Assembly (NCBI GenBank): GCA_024275915.1
Contig: JAJRYG010000072.1
Coordinates: 1 to 39,282 of the forward strand
Length of the DNA stretch: 39,282 nucleotides
Origin: Gammaproteobacteria bacterium
Lineage (GTDB): Bacteria > Pseudomonadota > Gammaproteobacteria > UBA6429 > Thiohalophilaceae
Direction of reading: 5' to 3'
In this document: positions 1-8,833 of the stretch, piece after piece
How the letters are laid out: each line of letters opens with the position of its first letter
Position numbering within the stretch: the first letter of the stretch is position 1
Made by a program: the position numbers and the translations under genes
Notes under the pieces: generated by a model
Seen by the model: the letters and a program-made list of their open reading frames with translations, nothing else
What the model was told of the DNA's origin: nothing
The model's database searches: none

Positions 1-270
1 AAGCTCACCCTGATTGCAGACAATTACGTGATCCACAAAAGCGCCATGACACAGTGCTTTCTGAAATGTCATCCAAAATTTGATATCCTGTTTCAGCCTG
101 CTTACCATCCCTGGGTTAATAATATAGAATTATTATGGAAACAACTTCATGACAACGTCACGCAAAATCATCGCTATTCAACGATGAATAAACTAATCGA
201 TGCTGTAAGAATATTTATGAAAAGCGTCTCGCCTTATCCAGGTGCTGCTTTTCAGCTTGCCAGGACATAA
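1..270 (+). CDS. IS630-family transposase, C-terminal fragment (5' end outside window)
   Basis: The frame is open from base 1 and ends with TAA at 268-270, giving about 89 residues of the catalytic C-terminus of a DDE transposase. Visible motifs are IADNYVIHKS (second catalytic Asp in a DN..IHKS context), a QPAYHPWVNNIELLWKQLH stretch containing the third acidic residue (Glu after NNI), and a short helical tail. This pattern (DN-x-x-x-H, then P-x-x-P-x-x-N-x-I-E-x-x-W) is characteristic of the IS630/Tc1-like family, whose full proteins are about 330-350 aa. Completeness cannot be judged because the element runs off the left edge. The AT-rich stretch to about 301 (ending in TTTAGTA) may hold its right inverted repeat, but no second end is available to confirm it. 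Confidence 0.85.
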   Translation, partial: KLTLIADNYVIHKSAMTQCFLKCHPKFDILFQPAYHPWVNNIELLWKQLHDNVTQNHRYSTMNKLIDAVRIFMKSVSPYPGAAFQLART

Positions 271-398
271 GGTGGGCATGAATTAGGATCAGTTATTTAG
301 TATTTGTAAGGACGGCACATTCAACTTTTTTCTACCGGCTTGAAAAGGTTCTTGTGCGATGAGCCAGAATCGTTAAACCATCAATATGGAGATAGCAC

Positions 399-947
399 AT
401 GGCGACAAAGGAACAGGATGAGCAACAGATCGGTCAGCTGGATATCCCCCTCGAGAGAGATGGTTTTTGCCGAACCCTGATCAGTGAACTGGCCGTTACC
501 CTGCAGGATGTGGTCGGGCTGGAAGAGGCATCGGGGTTCATCAGTGTCGTCGGGCAAACCATTGGACGCCAGATTGACAGCGAGTACAGACGGGCGCTGG
601 GAACAGACTGTTTGAGCAGGCAGCAGGTGGAATCGGTACTGGTGGATCTGAAGCGCCGCATCAAGGGCGGGTTTTATGTTGCCGACAGTGAAGATGACAG
701 GATTATCCTGAAGAATACCCGCTGCCCGTTTGCCGACAAGGTGATTGGCCGACCCTCCATGTGCATGATGACCTCCAATGTTTTCGGCAGTCTTACGGCA
801 AATAACCTGGGTTACGCGAGAGTGGTTCTCAACGAAACCATTGCCGGAGGTGACTCGGGCTGCAGAGTGACAATTTATCTAAGGGAAACAGCACAAGAGG
901 ATGGTGTCGAAGGGCGAGAATATTTCCAGGTCGAGTCAGATCGATGA
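399..947 (+). CDS. Methanogen output domain 1-containing protein
   Basis: 182 aa, soluble, no signal peptide. The C-terminal half carries the signature of the methanogen output domain 1 (MetOD1) family: a Cys-Pro-Phe motif (RCPFADKVIGRPSMCMMTSN), then FGSLTANNLGYARVVLNETIAGGDSGCRVTIYL split over two strands. In that family this is a signal-output or ligand-binding domain usually attached to sensor kinases. Here it stands alone and its stop overlaps the start of the downstream histidine kinase by 4 bp (ATGA), so the two are almost certainly co-translated. By inference it is an input or accessory partner for that kinase. The ligand is unknown. The start ATG at 399 is preceded by a purine-rich GGAGATAG. 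Confidence 0.8.
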   Translation: MATKEQDEQQIGQLDIPLERDGFCRTLISELAVTLQDVVGLEEASGFISVVGQTIGRQIDSEYRRALGTDCLSRQQVESVLVDLKRRIKGGFYVADSEDDRIILKNTRCPFADKVIGRPSMCMMTSNVFGSLTANNLGYARVVLNETIAGGDSGCRVTIYLRETAQEDGVEGREYFQVESDR

Positions 948-2494
948 AACACGAGGACTTTCTCAATCTCGGCAATCTGTTGCCTGATGCCATGTTGCTG
1001 ATCAGTGATGGGAAAGTTGTCTCGGCTAATCGGGCGGCAAGAAAGCTGATTGGCGAAGTCGTGGCGCCGTCCGTCCTTATTGGCGCGCCGCTTAACAAGC
1101 TTGTAACCGACAGCGAAGAAAAACTTGGCCGCTTTCTTGCGGTCTGCGCAGGTAGTAAGGAGCCGGTAGTAGGTAGCCTGAGCTTTGGGCTGGAAAATGG
1201 CCCAACTGCGATTTTCCAGTGCAAGGGCGCGCTGCTCAACAGAGCAACAGAAACGACGGCGGCAGATATTTTTCTGCATTGCCTGCCGAAAAAGCAAGGT
1301 GGCTCCCGCTTTACCCTGCTGAATAGAAAAATCGAGGAGCTGAACCGGGAAATTCGCAAACAGAAGCAGGCGGATGAAGCTTTGCGCAGATACCAGGAAA
1401 TGCTCGACGGGATTATCAACAATGCAACGGCAGTCATTTATATCAAGGACCTGCAGGGCCATTATACGCTGGTGAATCGCCATTTCGAGGAGTTGTTTGA
1501 AATCGAGTTTGCCGAGTTGAAGAACAAGACGGATTTCGATATTTTTCCATCGGAGGTTGCAGGGCTGATGCAGAAAAACGATCAGCTTGTCAGTCAGTCG
1601 GCTCAACCCATCCATATTGAAGAAGTCATTCCCCATACAGATGGCCCGCATACCTACCTTTCCAACAAGTTCCCACTGTTTGATGCGGATAAAAAAGTTT
1701 ATGCGGTGTGCGGCATTTTGACAGACATTACCCGCCTGAAACAGGCTGAGGAAAAGATACTCCGCTTCAATCAGGAGTTGGAACAACGCATTCAGGAACG
1801 CACCCGGGATCTCAAAGCCAGTAACCGTGAGCTGGAATCCTATAGTTATTCCATTGCCCATGATCTGCGCACACCCTTGCGCGCCATTGTCAGTTTCAGT
1901 CAGATCTTGCAGGAAGATACGGCGGAAAAACTCAATGAAGAGGAGTCCGCCATCCTCAGTCGAATCATCAACGCCGGCAAATACATGTCAAAACTGATCG
2001 ATGATATTCTGGAACTGGGTCGAATTTCGAGAACCGAAATGGAAATGACGCCCATTGATCTGAGCAAACTGGTTCGGGCATCCATTGAGCGCCTGTGTGA
2101 CCATGGGCGGATGCAAAAGATGCGGTTTGTCATAGAGGACGGCCTGGGTATATCGGGTGACGTGCGACTGGTGGCTGTGCTGCTGGATAATCTGCTCGGC
2201 AATGCCTGCAAATACAGCAGCCGCAATCCCCAGCCGGTGATTGAATTTGGTCAGTGTCAGATGCAGGGTGAAACGGTTTATTTTGTCCGTGACAACGGTG
2301 TGGGTTTCGACATGCAATATGCCGACAAGCTGTTCGACCCCTTTCAGCGCATGTACAGTGCCGAGGAATTTGAGGGGACGGGCATTGGCCTGGCGACGGC
2401 ACAGCGGATTGTGCATCGTCACGGTGGCCGTATCTGGGCAGAATCCACACCGGGGGAAGGGACGAGTTTCTATTTCGTTCTGTCTGAAAAGTAG
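944..2494 (+). CDS. PAS-domain sensor histidine kinase (cytoplasmic, orphan)
   Basis: 516 aa. An N-terminal PAS-like region (about 1-115) is followed by a coiled coil (about 120-150), a second PAS domain (about 150-265; IKDLQGHYTLVNRHFEELF) and another coiled coil to about 300. HisKA follows with the phospho-acceptor H306 in SIAHDLRTPLRAI. The HATPase has its N box (LLDNLLGNACKYSS), G1 (VRDNGVGFDM), F box (LFDPFQRM) and G2 (GTGIGLATAQRIVHRHGG), so it should be catalytically active. The H-box resembles phytochrome-like/Cph1 kinases (AHDLRTPLR). No transmembrane segment is evident, suggesting cytosolic sensing. It overlaps the MetOD1 gene by 4 bp; no response regulator is adjacent, so its output partner is unknown. 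Confidence 0.93.
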   Translation: MKHEDFLNLGNLLPDAMLLISDGKVVSANRAARKLIGEVVAPSVLIGAPLNKLVTDSEEKLGRFLAVCAGSKEPVVGSLSFGLENGPTAIFQCKGALLNRATETTAADIFLHCLPKKQGGSRFTLLNRKIEELNREIRKQKQADEALRRYQEMLDGIINNATAVIYIKDLQGHYTLVNRHFEELFEIEFAELKNKTDFDIFPSEVAGLMQKNDQLVSQSAQPIHIEEVIPHTDGPHTYLSNKFPLFDADKKVYAVCGILTDITRLKQAEEKILRFNQELEQRIQERTRDLKASNRELESYSYSIAHDLRTPLRAIVSFSQILQEDTAEKLNEEESAILSRIINAGKYMSKLIDDILELGRISRTEMEMTPIDLSKLVRASIERLCDHGRMQKMRFVIEDGLGISGDVRLVAVLLDNLLGNACKYSSRNPQPVIEFGQCQMQGETVYFVRDNGVGFDMQYADKLFDPFQRMYSAEEFEGTGIGLATAQRIVHRHGGRIWAESTPGEGTSFYFVLSEK

Positions 2495-2739
2495 TCAGAC
2501 AATAGCCAGCGCCGCCTGCAAGACAAAATGGCCTGAAATCAGGTGGGGATGGCCGCCACGAGCGGGGCAAAGGCTTTCTCGCCTCGCGGTCGCATGTCGG
2601 GCAGCATGTGCTTGCCTCAGGGCAAGCGCATACTCACCTTGCACCGGCCACTAACCGTATATGAGGCAGTATGATCCTGCCCTGTAGCTTGACTTGCCGC
2701 GACAAGATTTCCATTTGAATTTGCCGCAAGGCAAGTTCA

Positions 2740-2752
2740 TAATCAAATATTA
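2740..2752 (+). promoter_or_regulatory. Candidate LysR-type box (T-N11-A dyad)
   Basis: TAATCAAATATTA is a TAAT-N5-ATTA dyad fitting the LysR-family T-N11-A rule, 31 bp upstream of the regulator's preferred ATG at 2784. LysR regulators commonly bind such sites in their own promoter. The rest of the 2495-2783 gap contains a 7-bp-arm palindrome (GCTTGCC/GGCAAGC around 2610-2627) and no convincing gene. Functional assignment is inference. Confidence 0.4.
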
Positions 2753-2783
2753 TCAAAATGTCGACTTTTATAAGTATAGCTTT

Positions 2784-3722
2784 ATGAACGTGACTTTTCG
2801 GCAGCTTAAGGTTTTCGAGGCCGTGGCCCGGCACCTCAGTTATACCCTGGCGGCCCGGGAGCTGCACCTCAGCCAGCCTGCCGTCTCCATGCAAATCAAA
2901 CAGCTTGAGGAAAACACCGGTATTGCCCTGTTCGAACAGCTGGGCAAGCAAACCTACCTTACCGAAGCCGGACGCGAGATGTACCACTACAGTCGCGCCA
3001 TTGCCAAACAGCTGGAGGAAGCCAGCGAAGTGCTGGAGCATCTGAAAGGCGTACACCGTGGCCGGCTGGATATCTCCGTGGCCAGTACGGCCAATTATTT
3101 CTCTACCCGCCTGCTGGCGGTATTTGCCCGTCGATACCCGGGTACCAGCTTCAGCCTCGATGTCACCAACAGGGAAACCCTGCTGTTGCAGTTACAGGAA
3201 AATGAAAAGGACATGGTGATCATGGGCAAACCACCGGAGGGCATGGAGCTGATGGCCGAGGACTTCATGGAAAATCCCCTGGTGGTGGTGGCGCCCCCGG
3301 ATCATCCCCTGGCAGGAAAAAAGGGTATTCCGCTGGACACCCTGCAAAACGAGACCTTCGTGGTGCGTGAACCGGGTTCGGGTACGTTTATTGCCATGGA
3401 GCGTTTTTTTGCCGAACACAGCGTCAGTCTGAGTACCGGCATGCAAATGACCAGTAATGAAGCCATCAAACAGGCCGTTGAAGCAGGGCTGGGACTGGGC
3501 ATCGTCTCGATTCACACCCTGGAACTGGAACTGGAGGCCAGACGACTGGTGGTACTGGATGTGCAGGCCTTTCCGATTCTGCGTCACTGGTATGTGGTGC
3601 ATCGCAAGGGTAAACGGCTGTCACCTGTGGCACAGGCCTTTCGTCGCTTTGTCCTCGACGAGGCGAAGAACCTGTTGTTGCAAACCCGCCAGAGCAGCTG
3701 GGCGCAGTTAACAGGATGTTGA
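2784..3722 (+). CDS. LysR-family transcriptional regulator, CbbR-like
   Basis: 312 aa from ATG 2784. An in-frame ATG at 2694 exists, but the extra 30 residues are unlike any LysR N-terminus and would overlap the promoter, so the internal start is chosen. The winged HTH occupies residues 1-65 (FRQLKVFEAVARHLSYTLAA, LHLSQPAVSMQIKQLEE), followed by the linker helix and the periplasmic-binding-like effector domain (about 90-300). The N-terminal wording is very close to CbbR/RbcR activators of Calvin-cycle genes, but no RuBisCO genes are in view, so the target is unproven. The final residues and TGA stop lie inside the dispersed repeat that begins at 3711, so the natural C-terminus may have been altered by that repeat. 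Confidence 0.88.
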   Translation: MNVTFRQLKVFEAVARHLSYTLAARELHLSQPAVSMQIKQLEENTGIALFEQLGKQTYLTEAGREMYHYSRAIAKQLEEASEVLEHLKGVHRGRLDISVASTANYFSTRLLAVFARRYPGTSFSLDVTNRETLLLQLQENEKDMVIMGKPPEGMELMAEDFMENPLVVVAPPDHPLAGKKGIPLDTLQNETFVVREPGSGTFIAMERFFAEHSVSLSTGMQMTSNEAIKQAVEAGLGLGIVSIHTLELELEARRLVVLDVQAFPILRHWYVVHRKGKRLSPVAQAFRRFVLDEAKNLLLQTRQSSWAQLTGC

Positions 3723-3925
3723 AAAAGCCTGTCCCTGGCCTTTTTCAACCCGGGAACGGCAAGCGGTGCTTCCCTGTACCGCACACAGGCTGTCGAATAA
3801 CGGTGTTTTTCAACAGCCTGTTAACAGGACGATGAAAAAATCCATCTCCGGGTTTTTCGGGTACCGGAACGGCAAACACCGTTTTTCCGTTTTCTCACAT
3901 TTTCAATGACTTGCGGTCAGTGATT
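3711..3925 (+). repeat. Family A dispersed repeat (two overlapping copies)
   Basis: The sequence begins ACAGGATGTTGAAAAAG and ends its first unit with TTTTTCAACAGCCTGTTA near 3823. A second, divergent unit follows (ACAGGACGATGAAAAAAT to CTCACATTTTCAATGACTTG, about 3921). The same text recurs at 15083-15248 and 23461-23604, and inverted at 32899-33062, with short forms at 10125-10156 and 25309-25352. Internal stem arms (GTTGAAAAAG.C / GCCTTTTTCAAC) can fold and may terminate the LysR transcript. No ORF is present, so it is a non-autonomous element or a folded intergenic repeat. Confidence 0.8.
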
Positions 3926-4070
3926 AGGACAATCCCCCCATGCCAGGCAAACAGAGAGGGCGAGCTGAATTCAGGTTTTTGCAACAGACGGACAGGTTGG
4001 CATTTCTCATTCCGGGCCGGATGGGGTACATTTGCGCCTGCTTGAAAAAAATATCAGTAAGGGTGAACTC

Positions 4071-4553
4071 ATGAACAAAGTATTGCTTCTTGCCCTGGTC
4101 TCGCTCCTGGTCGCCTGCGGAAAACAGGCGGACAATGTCCCTGCCCCGGTGGGACAGTCCACTCAGCAATCCGAGCCGAGCAGCCGCCCCGCTCCGGCAG
4201 AAGTAAAACGCAGCATGGATTTTGCTTCAGTGACTCGTGGAGGCAGACTTTTTGCTCAGCATTGTGCCGAATGCCATGGTGCCAGGGCCGAAGGGGCCCC
4301 CAACTGGCGCAAACAGAATGCCGAGGGCAAATTTCCTGCACCGCCATTGAACGGCACGGGCCATGCCTGGCATCATTCCATCAAGGTTCTGAAAATGACC
4401 ATCCGCGATGGTACTGGCAAGCTCGGTGGCAGCATGCCTGCCTGGGGTGACAAGCTGACTGAGCAGGATATGACCGATCTCATCAACTGGATTCAGTCCA
4501 GATGGCCGGATGAAATCTACACCACCTGGTATCGCAACCAGCAGGGAAATTGA
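4071..4553 (+). CDS. Class I-type cytochrome c lipoprotein
   Basis: 160 aa from ATG 4071, which follows AAGGGTGA and gives a perfect lipoprotein signal: hydrophobic h-region, lipobox LVAC with C16 as the acylated residue. The upstream ATG at 4032 is rejected because it would bury the signal. A low-complexity Pro/Ser/Gln linker precedes a mono-haem domain with C65-A-E-C68-H69 and a probable distal Met in GGSMPAWGDKL. It is expected to be anchored in the periplasmic face of a membrane as an electron carrier. The related His-tailed cytochrome at 10198 shares the MPAWG distal motif. The specific redox partner is not evident. Confidence 0.92.
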   Translation: MNKVLLLALVSLLVACGKQADNVPAPVGQSTQQSEPSSRPAPAEVKRSMDFASVTRGGRLFAQHCAECHGARAEGAPNWRKQNAEGKFPAPPLNGTGHAWHHSIKVLKMTIRDGTGKLGGSMPAWGDKLTEQDMTDLINWIQSRWPDEIYTTWYRNQQGN

Positions 4554-4726
4554 TGAAAGTCTGCAGTTTCGCCGCTTTCTGCCGCAGGTTTTGGTCTATA
4601 CTGCGGAATAAACTCAGTGATGAACACTGGCAGTCAAGAAAATACCACTTTCTGCATATCAATTTTACTGAACTAATCAGACGCTGACGAGGTCATAATC
4701 TCTGTCATGAACAAGCGGGCACTGAC

Positions 4727-5134
4727 TTGAAAACAATAAACCAACTGGCCAGACGAGGCATGCCGTTGTTTGCGGCAAGCTGGCTGTTGTTCGTGTTGTT
4801 GACGGCGCTGCAACCCTGTTGTGATGCAGTCGCTGAAGCCAGCCCTCATCAGCATGATGCTGTTGCCGAGGTTAATCCTGAGCCACACGGACAGCAACAA
4901 GCCAACGAGTCCGGACATACCCATTGCGACATGTTCTCGCAATGGCAGAAAACCGGTTTCTCTGCGCTTGCGACGGATGTAAAACAGGTTGAAACACCAG
5001 GTTTTATTCTGATTGCCGTGCTTGAACCACAAATCCCCCTGTTTTATACAAAACAAAAATTTGGCGAGCCACTGCCGTGGCCATCTGAAGCCTCCCCTCC
5101 AGTTTTTCTGACTACCCAACGCCTGCGTATCTAG
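4727..5134 (+). CDS. Exported or membrane-anchored His-rich protein of unknown function
   Basis: 135 aa if the TTG at 4727 is used; ATG 4760 would give 124 aa and still include the hydrophobic segment (FAASWLLFVLLTAL). After a signal-like N-terminus come CC (QPCCDAV), several His (SPHQHD, EPHGQQ, SGHTHCD) and an unremarkable C-terminus. The architecture (short exported peptide with His/Cys, next to a copper ATPase) resembles small accessory proteins of copper-resistance loci such as the CopL or DUF2946 types, but I do not recognise a definite family. A metal-binding role is inference from composition and neighbours. No good ribosome-binding site decides the start. Confidence 0.6.
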   Translation: MKTINQLARRGMPLFAASWLLFVLLTALQPCCDAVAEASPHQHDAVAEVNPEPHGQQQANESGHTHCDMFSQWQKTGFSALATDVKQVETPGFILIAVLEPQIPLFYTKQKFGEPLPWPSEASPPVFLTTQRLRI

Positions 5135-5266
5135 GCTCCTTTCCTCGCCTGTTGTTACCCAACTCGGGTAAACTGGGCGTGTTTTATCATTGAATATTGC
5201 CTGTCATGGTGCATTCGATGATCGTCATTGTCATAAACCAGAAACATTACAAAAGAGGAAGCAAGC

Positions 5267-5497
5267 ATGGATATCTATATCATTGCCACAAAAGGGTGCA
5301 GCCATTGTGCCAACCTGAAGCGCGAATTGGAAAACCTGGGCTACCAGAGTGAAATCAAGTTTGCCGAAGAACATCCGGATCTGGTGCAGAAATTCAGTAT
5401 TCGCCATTCTCCCAACCTAATCATCAACGAGGAAGTTGTATTCCGTCGTCAGCCGACAGAAGCCGAATTGAAGGAAGTACTGGCAGCACGAGCATAA
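5267..5497 (+). CDS. Small thioredoxin/glutaredoxin-like protein
   Basis: 76 aa with a CxxC active site near the N-terminus (TKGCSHCANLKREL, C11 and C14), a cis-Pro position in RHSPNLIINEEVVFRR, and a C-terminal helix, i.e. a minimal thioredoxin fold without signal peptide. Strong ribosome-binding site AAGAGGAAG precedes ATG 5267. It sits 62 bp upstream of the copper P-type ATPase and is probably co-transcribed. Small thioredoxin-fold proteins of this kind are often found with metal-resistance genes; a thiol-disulfide or metal-binding role in the cytoplasm is inferred. Confidence 0.85.
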   Translation: MDIYIIATKGCSHCANLKRELENLGYQSEIKFAEEHPDLVQKFSIRHSPNLIINEEVVFRRQPTEAELKEVLAARA

Positions 5498-5559
5498 TAT
5501 ATCAGTGCGGCTGAAGTGGTCGCAAAGATATACAGGGACAACTCAAGGGGGAGATTAGC

Positions 5560-8175
5560 ATGGAACAGGCAGTGGGCATGAGGGAAAAGGATCCCGTATG
5601 TGGCATGACGGTTGAAGCTTCTCAGGCTGCAGCAAAAGAACACTACCAGGGGCAAACCTGGTATTTCTGCTCTGACAGTTGTCATGGTAAGTTTGTTGCC
5701 GAGCCGGACAGGTATGTTCACCAGTCGCAACTGCAAGATCCGGTCTGTGGCATGATGGTCTCGGCCAGTTCCGGGTATCACACCCATCATGACGGGCATG
5801 ACTTTTATTTCTGCAGTGAAAGTTGTCAGAGCAAGTTCACGGCCGAGCCGGATAAATATATCCACAGTGCCGTAACGGCCCAGACACACAAGCACTCACA
5901 TGAGGAAACAGTGACGGACTACTGTTCCGATGGCAGCTGTGACATCGGTACCACGTTCTATACCTGTCCCATGCACCCCGAGATCCGGCAGAACAAACCG
6001 GGCAGCTGTCCCAAATGTGGCATGGCACTCGAACCGGAGATCGAACCGCTGGCCACCATGCGTACCCAGTACACCTGTCCCATGCACCCGGAGATCATTC
6101 GTGACGAACCGGGCAACTGTCCCAAATGCGGCATGGCGCTGGAACCCATCACCGTTGCCGCCGAAGAAAAAAATGAAGAGCTGATCGACATGACCCGCCG
6201 CTTCTGGGTGGGTACCGTGTTGTCCGTTCCTGTGTTTATTCTTGCCATGGTTGCCGATCTGGCGCCCCAGTGGCTACCCACCGGTCTGTCGATGAAAACC
6301 GTGCAATGGATTCAGTTTGCATTGGCCACACCGGTGGTGTTGTGGGGTGGCTGGCCTTTCTTCGTGCGTGGCTGGCAATCCATCGTTACCTGGAACCTGA
6401 ACATGTTTACCCTGATTGGTATCGGGGTTGGTGCTGCCTGGATCTACAGCATGATGGCATTACTGTTTCCGGGTATCTTCCCTGCGGTGATGCAGATGGA
6501 GGGTGGCACCGTGGATGTCTATTTTGAGGCCGCGGCGGTCATTACCACCCTTGTGCTGCTTGGACAGGTACTGGAACTGCGGGCCCGAAGCAACACCAAT
6601 GCTGCCATCAAAGCCTTGCTGGGGCTGGCTCCCAATACCGCACGTATCGTCCGCGCTGATGGTACGGAAGAAGACATCCCTCTCGAACAGGTCAAGGTCG
6701 GAGACATTCTGCGCGTGCGTCCGGGGGACAAGATCCCCGTTGATGGCGTGGTGGTGGAAGGCGAAAGCAACGTGGATGAATCCATGGTGACCGGTGAGCC
6801 TATCCCCGTTGCCAAGAAAACCGGTGATCGTCTCATTGGTGCCACGGTCAATGCCACCGGTAGCATGTTGATGAAAGCCGAACGGGTGGGCAGTGACACC
6901 CTGCTGTCCCAGATCGTGCAGATGGTGGCCGAAGCCCAGCGTTCACGTGCACCGATCCAGAAGCTGGCCGACACCGTGTCCGGCTATTTCGTGCCGGCCG
7001 TGGTGTTGATTGCGGTGCTGGCCTTTTTTGGCTGGTTTCTGTGGGGCCCCGAGCCACGCCTCGCCCATGGCGTGGTCAGTGCGGTGGCCGTATTGATCAT
7101 TGCCTGCCCCTGCGCGCTGGGGCTGGCTACCCCCATCTCCATCATGGTGGGTACCGGACGTGGAGCCATGGCCGGAGTGCTGATCAAGAATGCCGAAGCC
7201 CTTGAAGTGATGGAGAAGGTCGACACGCTGGTGGTGGACAAGACGGGCACCCTCACTGAAGGCAAGCCAAGGCTGGTTTCGGTGCTGGCCGAGAGTGGTT
7301 TCGAATCTGACGACATCCTGCGCCTGGCGGCCAGCCTGGAGCGGGCCAGTGAGCATCCACTGGCCGAAGCCATTGTCGAAGGTGCGCAGGACAAGGGTAT
7401 CGAGCTGCAAAAGGCTGAAGACTTTCAGTCACTGACCGGCAAGGGTGTCACTGGCAGGGTGGCTGGTCATGAGGTGGCGCTGGGTAACCTGGCCTTGCTG
7501 GAGAGCCTGCATGTGGACAGCGGCAAACTGCCCGAGCATGCCGAGCGGCAACGGGCCGCAGGGCATACCGTGATGCTGGTTGCCATCAATGGCAGGGCCG
7601 CAGGCCTGATCGGGGTGGCCGATCCCATCAAGGATTCGACACCCGAAGCCATTGTCGATCTGCATGCTGAAGGCATAACCGTGGTCATGCTCACCGGCGA
7701 CAGCCGCAAGACGGCCGAAGCGGTGGCCAGCAAACTGAACATCGATCGGGTCGAGGCCGAAGTCATGCCCGATCAGAAAGCAGAGGTCGTCAAACAGCTG
7801 CAGGCACAGGGAAAAATCGTTGCCATGGCCGGAGACGGCATCAACGATGCGCCGGCCCTGGCGCAGGCCCATGTGGGAATCGCCATGGGTACCGGCACCG
7901 ATGTGGCCATGGAAAGTGCAGGTGTTACCCTCATCAAGGGCGACCTGCGTGGTATTGTGCGGGCACGGCGCCTGAGCCGCGCCACCATGCGCAATATCAG
8001 ACAGAACCTGTTCTTTGCCTTCATCTATAACTCTGCAGGTGTTCCCATTGCTGCCGGTGTACTGTATCCCTTCTTTGGCCTGTTGTTGTCACCCATTATT
8101 GCAGCAGCAGCGATGAGCTTCAGCTCGGTATCGGTGATCACCAATGCCCTGCGCCTGCGCAAGGTAAAACTGTAA
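5560..8175 (+). CDS. Heavy-metal (copper) P1B-type ATPase with 2 YHS and 2 metal-binding N-terminal modules
   Basis: 871 aa. The start at 5560 is fixed by AAGGGGGAG. The N-terminus has two YHS domains (about 8-52 and 58-101, each DPVCGM...FCS.SC..KF..EPD.Y) and two heavy-metal-binding domains (about 131-160 and 169-198, each YTCPMHPEI...C.KCGMALEP). The ATPase core follows with eight predicted membrane helices, the C516-P-C518 translocation motif, phosphorylation site D560 in [13 protein letters not shown], and hinge G758-D-G-I-N-D. It lacks the classical GMxCxxC HMA domain. All catalytic motifs are intact, so it should export Cu+ (or Ag+) from the cytoplasm to the periplasm. It lies between a thioredoxin-like gene and the SHOCT and PII-like genes, probably one operon. 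The substrate is inferred from the CPC motif. Confidence 0.95.
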   Translation: MEQAVGMREKDPVCGMTVEASQAAAKEHYQGQTWYFCSDSCHGKFVAEPDRYVHQSQLQDPVCGMMVSASSGYHTHHDGHDFYFCSESCQSKFTAEPDKYIHSAVTAQTHKHSHEETVTDYCSDGSCDIGTTFYTCPMHPEIRQNKPGSCPKCGMALEPEIEPLATMRTQYTCPMHPEIIRDEPGNCPKCGMALEPITVAAEEKNEELIDMTRRFWVGTVLSVPVFILAMVADLAPQWLPTGLSMKTVQWIQFALATPVVLWGGWPFFVRGWQSIVTWNLNMFTLIGIGVGAAWIYSMMALLFPGIFPAVMQMEGGTVDVYFEAAAVITTLVLLGQVLELRARSNTNAAIKALLGLAPNTARIVRADGTEEDIPLEQVKVGDILRVRPGDKIPVDGVVVEGESNVDESMVTGEPIPVAKKTGDRLIGATVNATGSMLMKAERVGSDTLLSQIVQMVAEAQRSRAPIQKLADTVSGYFVPAVVLIAVLAFFGWFLWGPEPRLAHGVVSAVAVLIIACPCALGLATPISIMVGTGRGAMAGVLIKNAEALEVMEKVDTLVVDKTGTLTEGKPRLVSVLAESGFESDDILRLAASLERASEHPLAEAIVEGAQDKGIELQKAEDFQSLTGKGVTGRVAGHEVALGNLALLESLHVDSGKLPEHAERQRAAGHTVMLVAINGRAAGLIGVADPIKDSTPEAIVDLHAEGITVVMLTGDSRKTAEAVASKLNIDRVEAEVMPDQKAEVVKQLQAQGKIVAMAGDGINDAPALAQAHVGIAMGTGTDVAMESAGVTLIKGDLRGIVRARRLSRATMRNIRQNLFFAFIYNSAGVPIAAGVLYPFFGLLLSPIIAAAAMSFSSVSVITNALRLRKVKL

Positions 8176-8205
8176 TAGTCAATTCAAACGACAAGTGTTG
8201 AAATC

Positions 8206-8448
8206 ATGATGGGAACCCATGACGGCTGGTTTGGTTTTGGAGGTGGAGTTATGTGGATATTCTGGATACTGGTAATCGTTGCCCTGTTCTTCGTTATCAA
8301 GGCAATGGCGGGAAATGAGGGTAGCAACATGACAGGGGGAGCTCGACCCGTCGACGAAACCCCCCTGGAGATCCTCAAGAAGCGTTATGCGCGTGGGGAA
8401 ATCGATGAACAGGAGTTTATACAACGGCGTAAGGAGCTGGAAAAATAG
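8206..8448 (+). CDS. SHOCT-domain small membrane protein
   Basis: 80 aa: a short Gly-rich N-terminus (WFGFGGGV), one transmembrane helix (about 16-33, MWIFWILVIVALFFVIKAM), and a C-terminal SHOCT domain (about 53-78, PLEILKKRYARGEIDEQEF). It belongs to the widespread short integral-membrane SHOCT family often found behind heavy-metal ATPases. ATG 8206 keeps the family-typical Gly-rich lead; ATG 8251 has a better-looking GGAGGTGGAG upstream, but that stretch also encodes the Gly run. It starts 30 bp after the ATPase stop, so it is probably in the same transcript. Confidence 0.85.
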   Translation: MMGTHDGWFGFGGGVMWIFWILVIVALFFVIKAMAGNEGSNMTGGARPVDETPLEILKKRYARGEIDEQEFIQRRKELEK

Positions 8449-8510
8449 AAGTGCGTGGCCGATCCGCATCAGTGAGTTGGTCTGGTTTGTAAATATTTCA
8501 GGAGTACCTT

Positions 8511-8816
8511 ATGGATTACAGAAAAATAACTGCAATTGTGCCATTACTGAAGCTCGAGAAAATTGAAACAGAGCTGAGAAAACACGGCATCACCGCCATG
8601 AGTATTTCTCAGGTAGAAGGGGTTGGTGATTACAAAAACCTCTATGCGGAGAATGAAAAGGTGGTCAGTAGCAAGATAGAAATCTTTGCCATGGCCAGTG
8701 ATACCGAAGAGATCTGCCAGACTATCATCCATGCCGCTCATACCGGCATGGATGAAGACGGTATTATTGCAGTATTGCCGGTGGAAAAATTCTATCACAT
8801 CAAAGATGAAAAATAG
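8511..8816 (+). CDS. PII-like signalling protein with shortened T-loop
   Basis: 101 aa, preceded by AGGAGTACCTT. The start (DYRKITAIVPLLKLEKIETELRKHG) and the alternating strand/helix pattern fit the PII/GlnB fold. However, the T-loop is short (about VGDYKNLYAENEKVV), lacks the uridylylated Tyr51 context, and the B-loop reads GMDEDG instead of the GKIGDGKI type. It is therefore a PII-like protein rather than GlnB/GlnK, and probably does not take part in classical nitrogen control. Its position behind a copper ATPase and a SHOCT protein suggests a role tied to metal transport (inference). Confidence 0.8.
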   Translation: MDYRKITAIVPLLKLEKIETELRKHGITAMSISQVEGVGDYKNLYAENEKVVSSKIEIFAMASDTEEICQTIIHAAHTGMDEDGIIAVLPVEKFYHIKDEK

Positions 8817-8833
8817 TCACAAGCCCGTGAGCC

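Noticed and set aside
875-1861. Long minus-strand open frame antisense to the histidine kinase
   Set aside because: Shadow of a clearly conserved kinase; no family resemblance.
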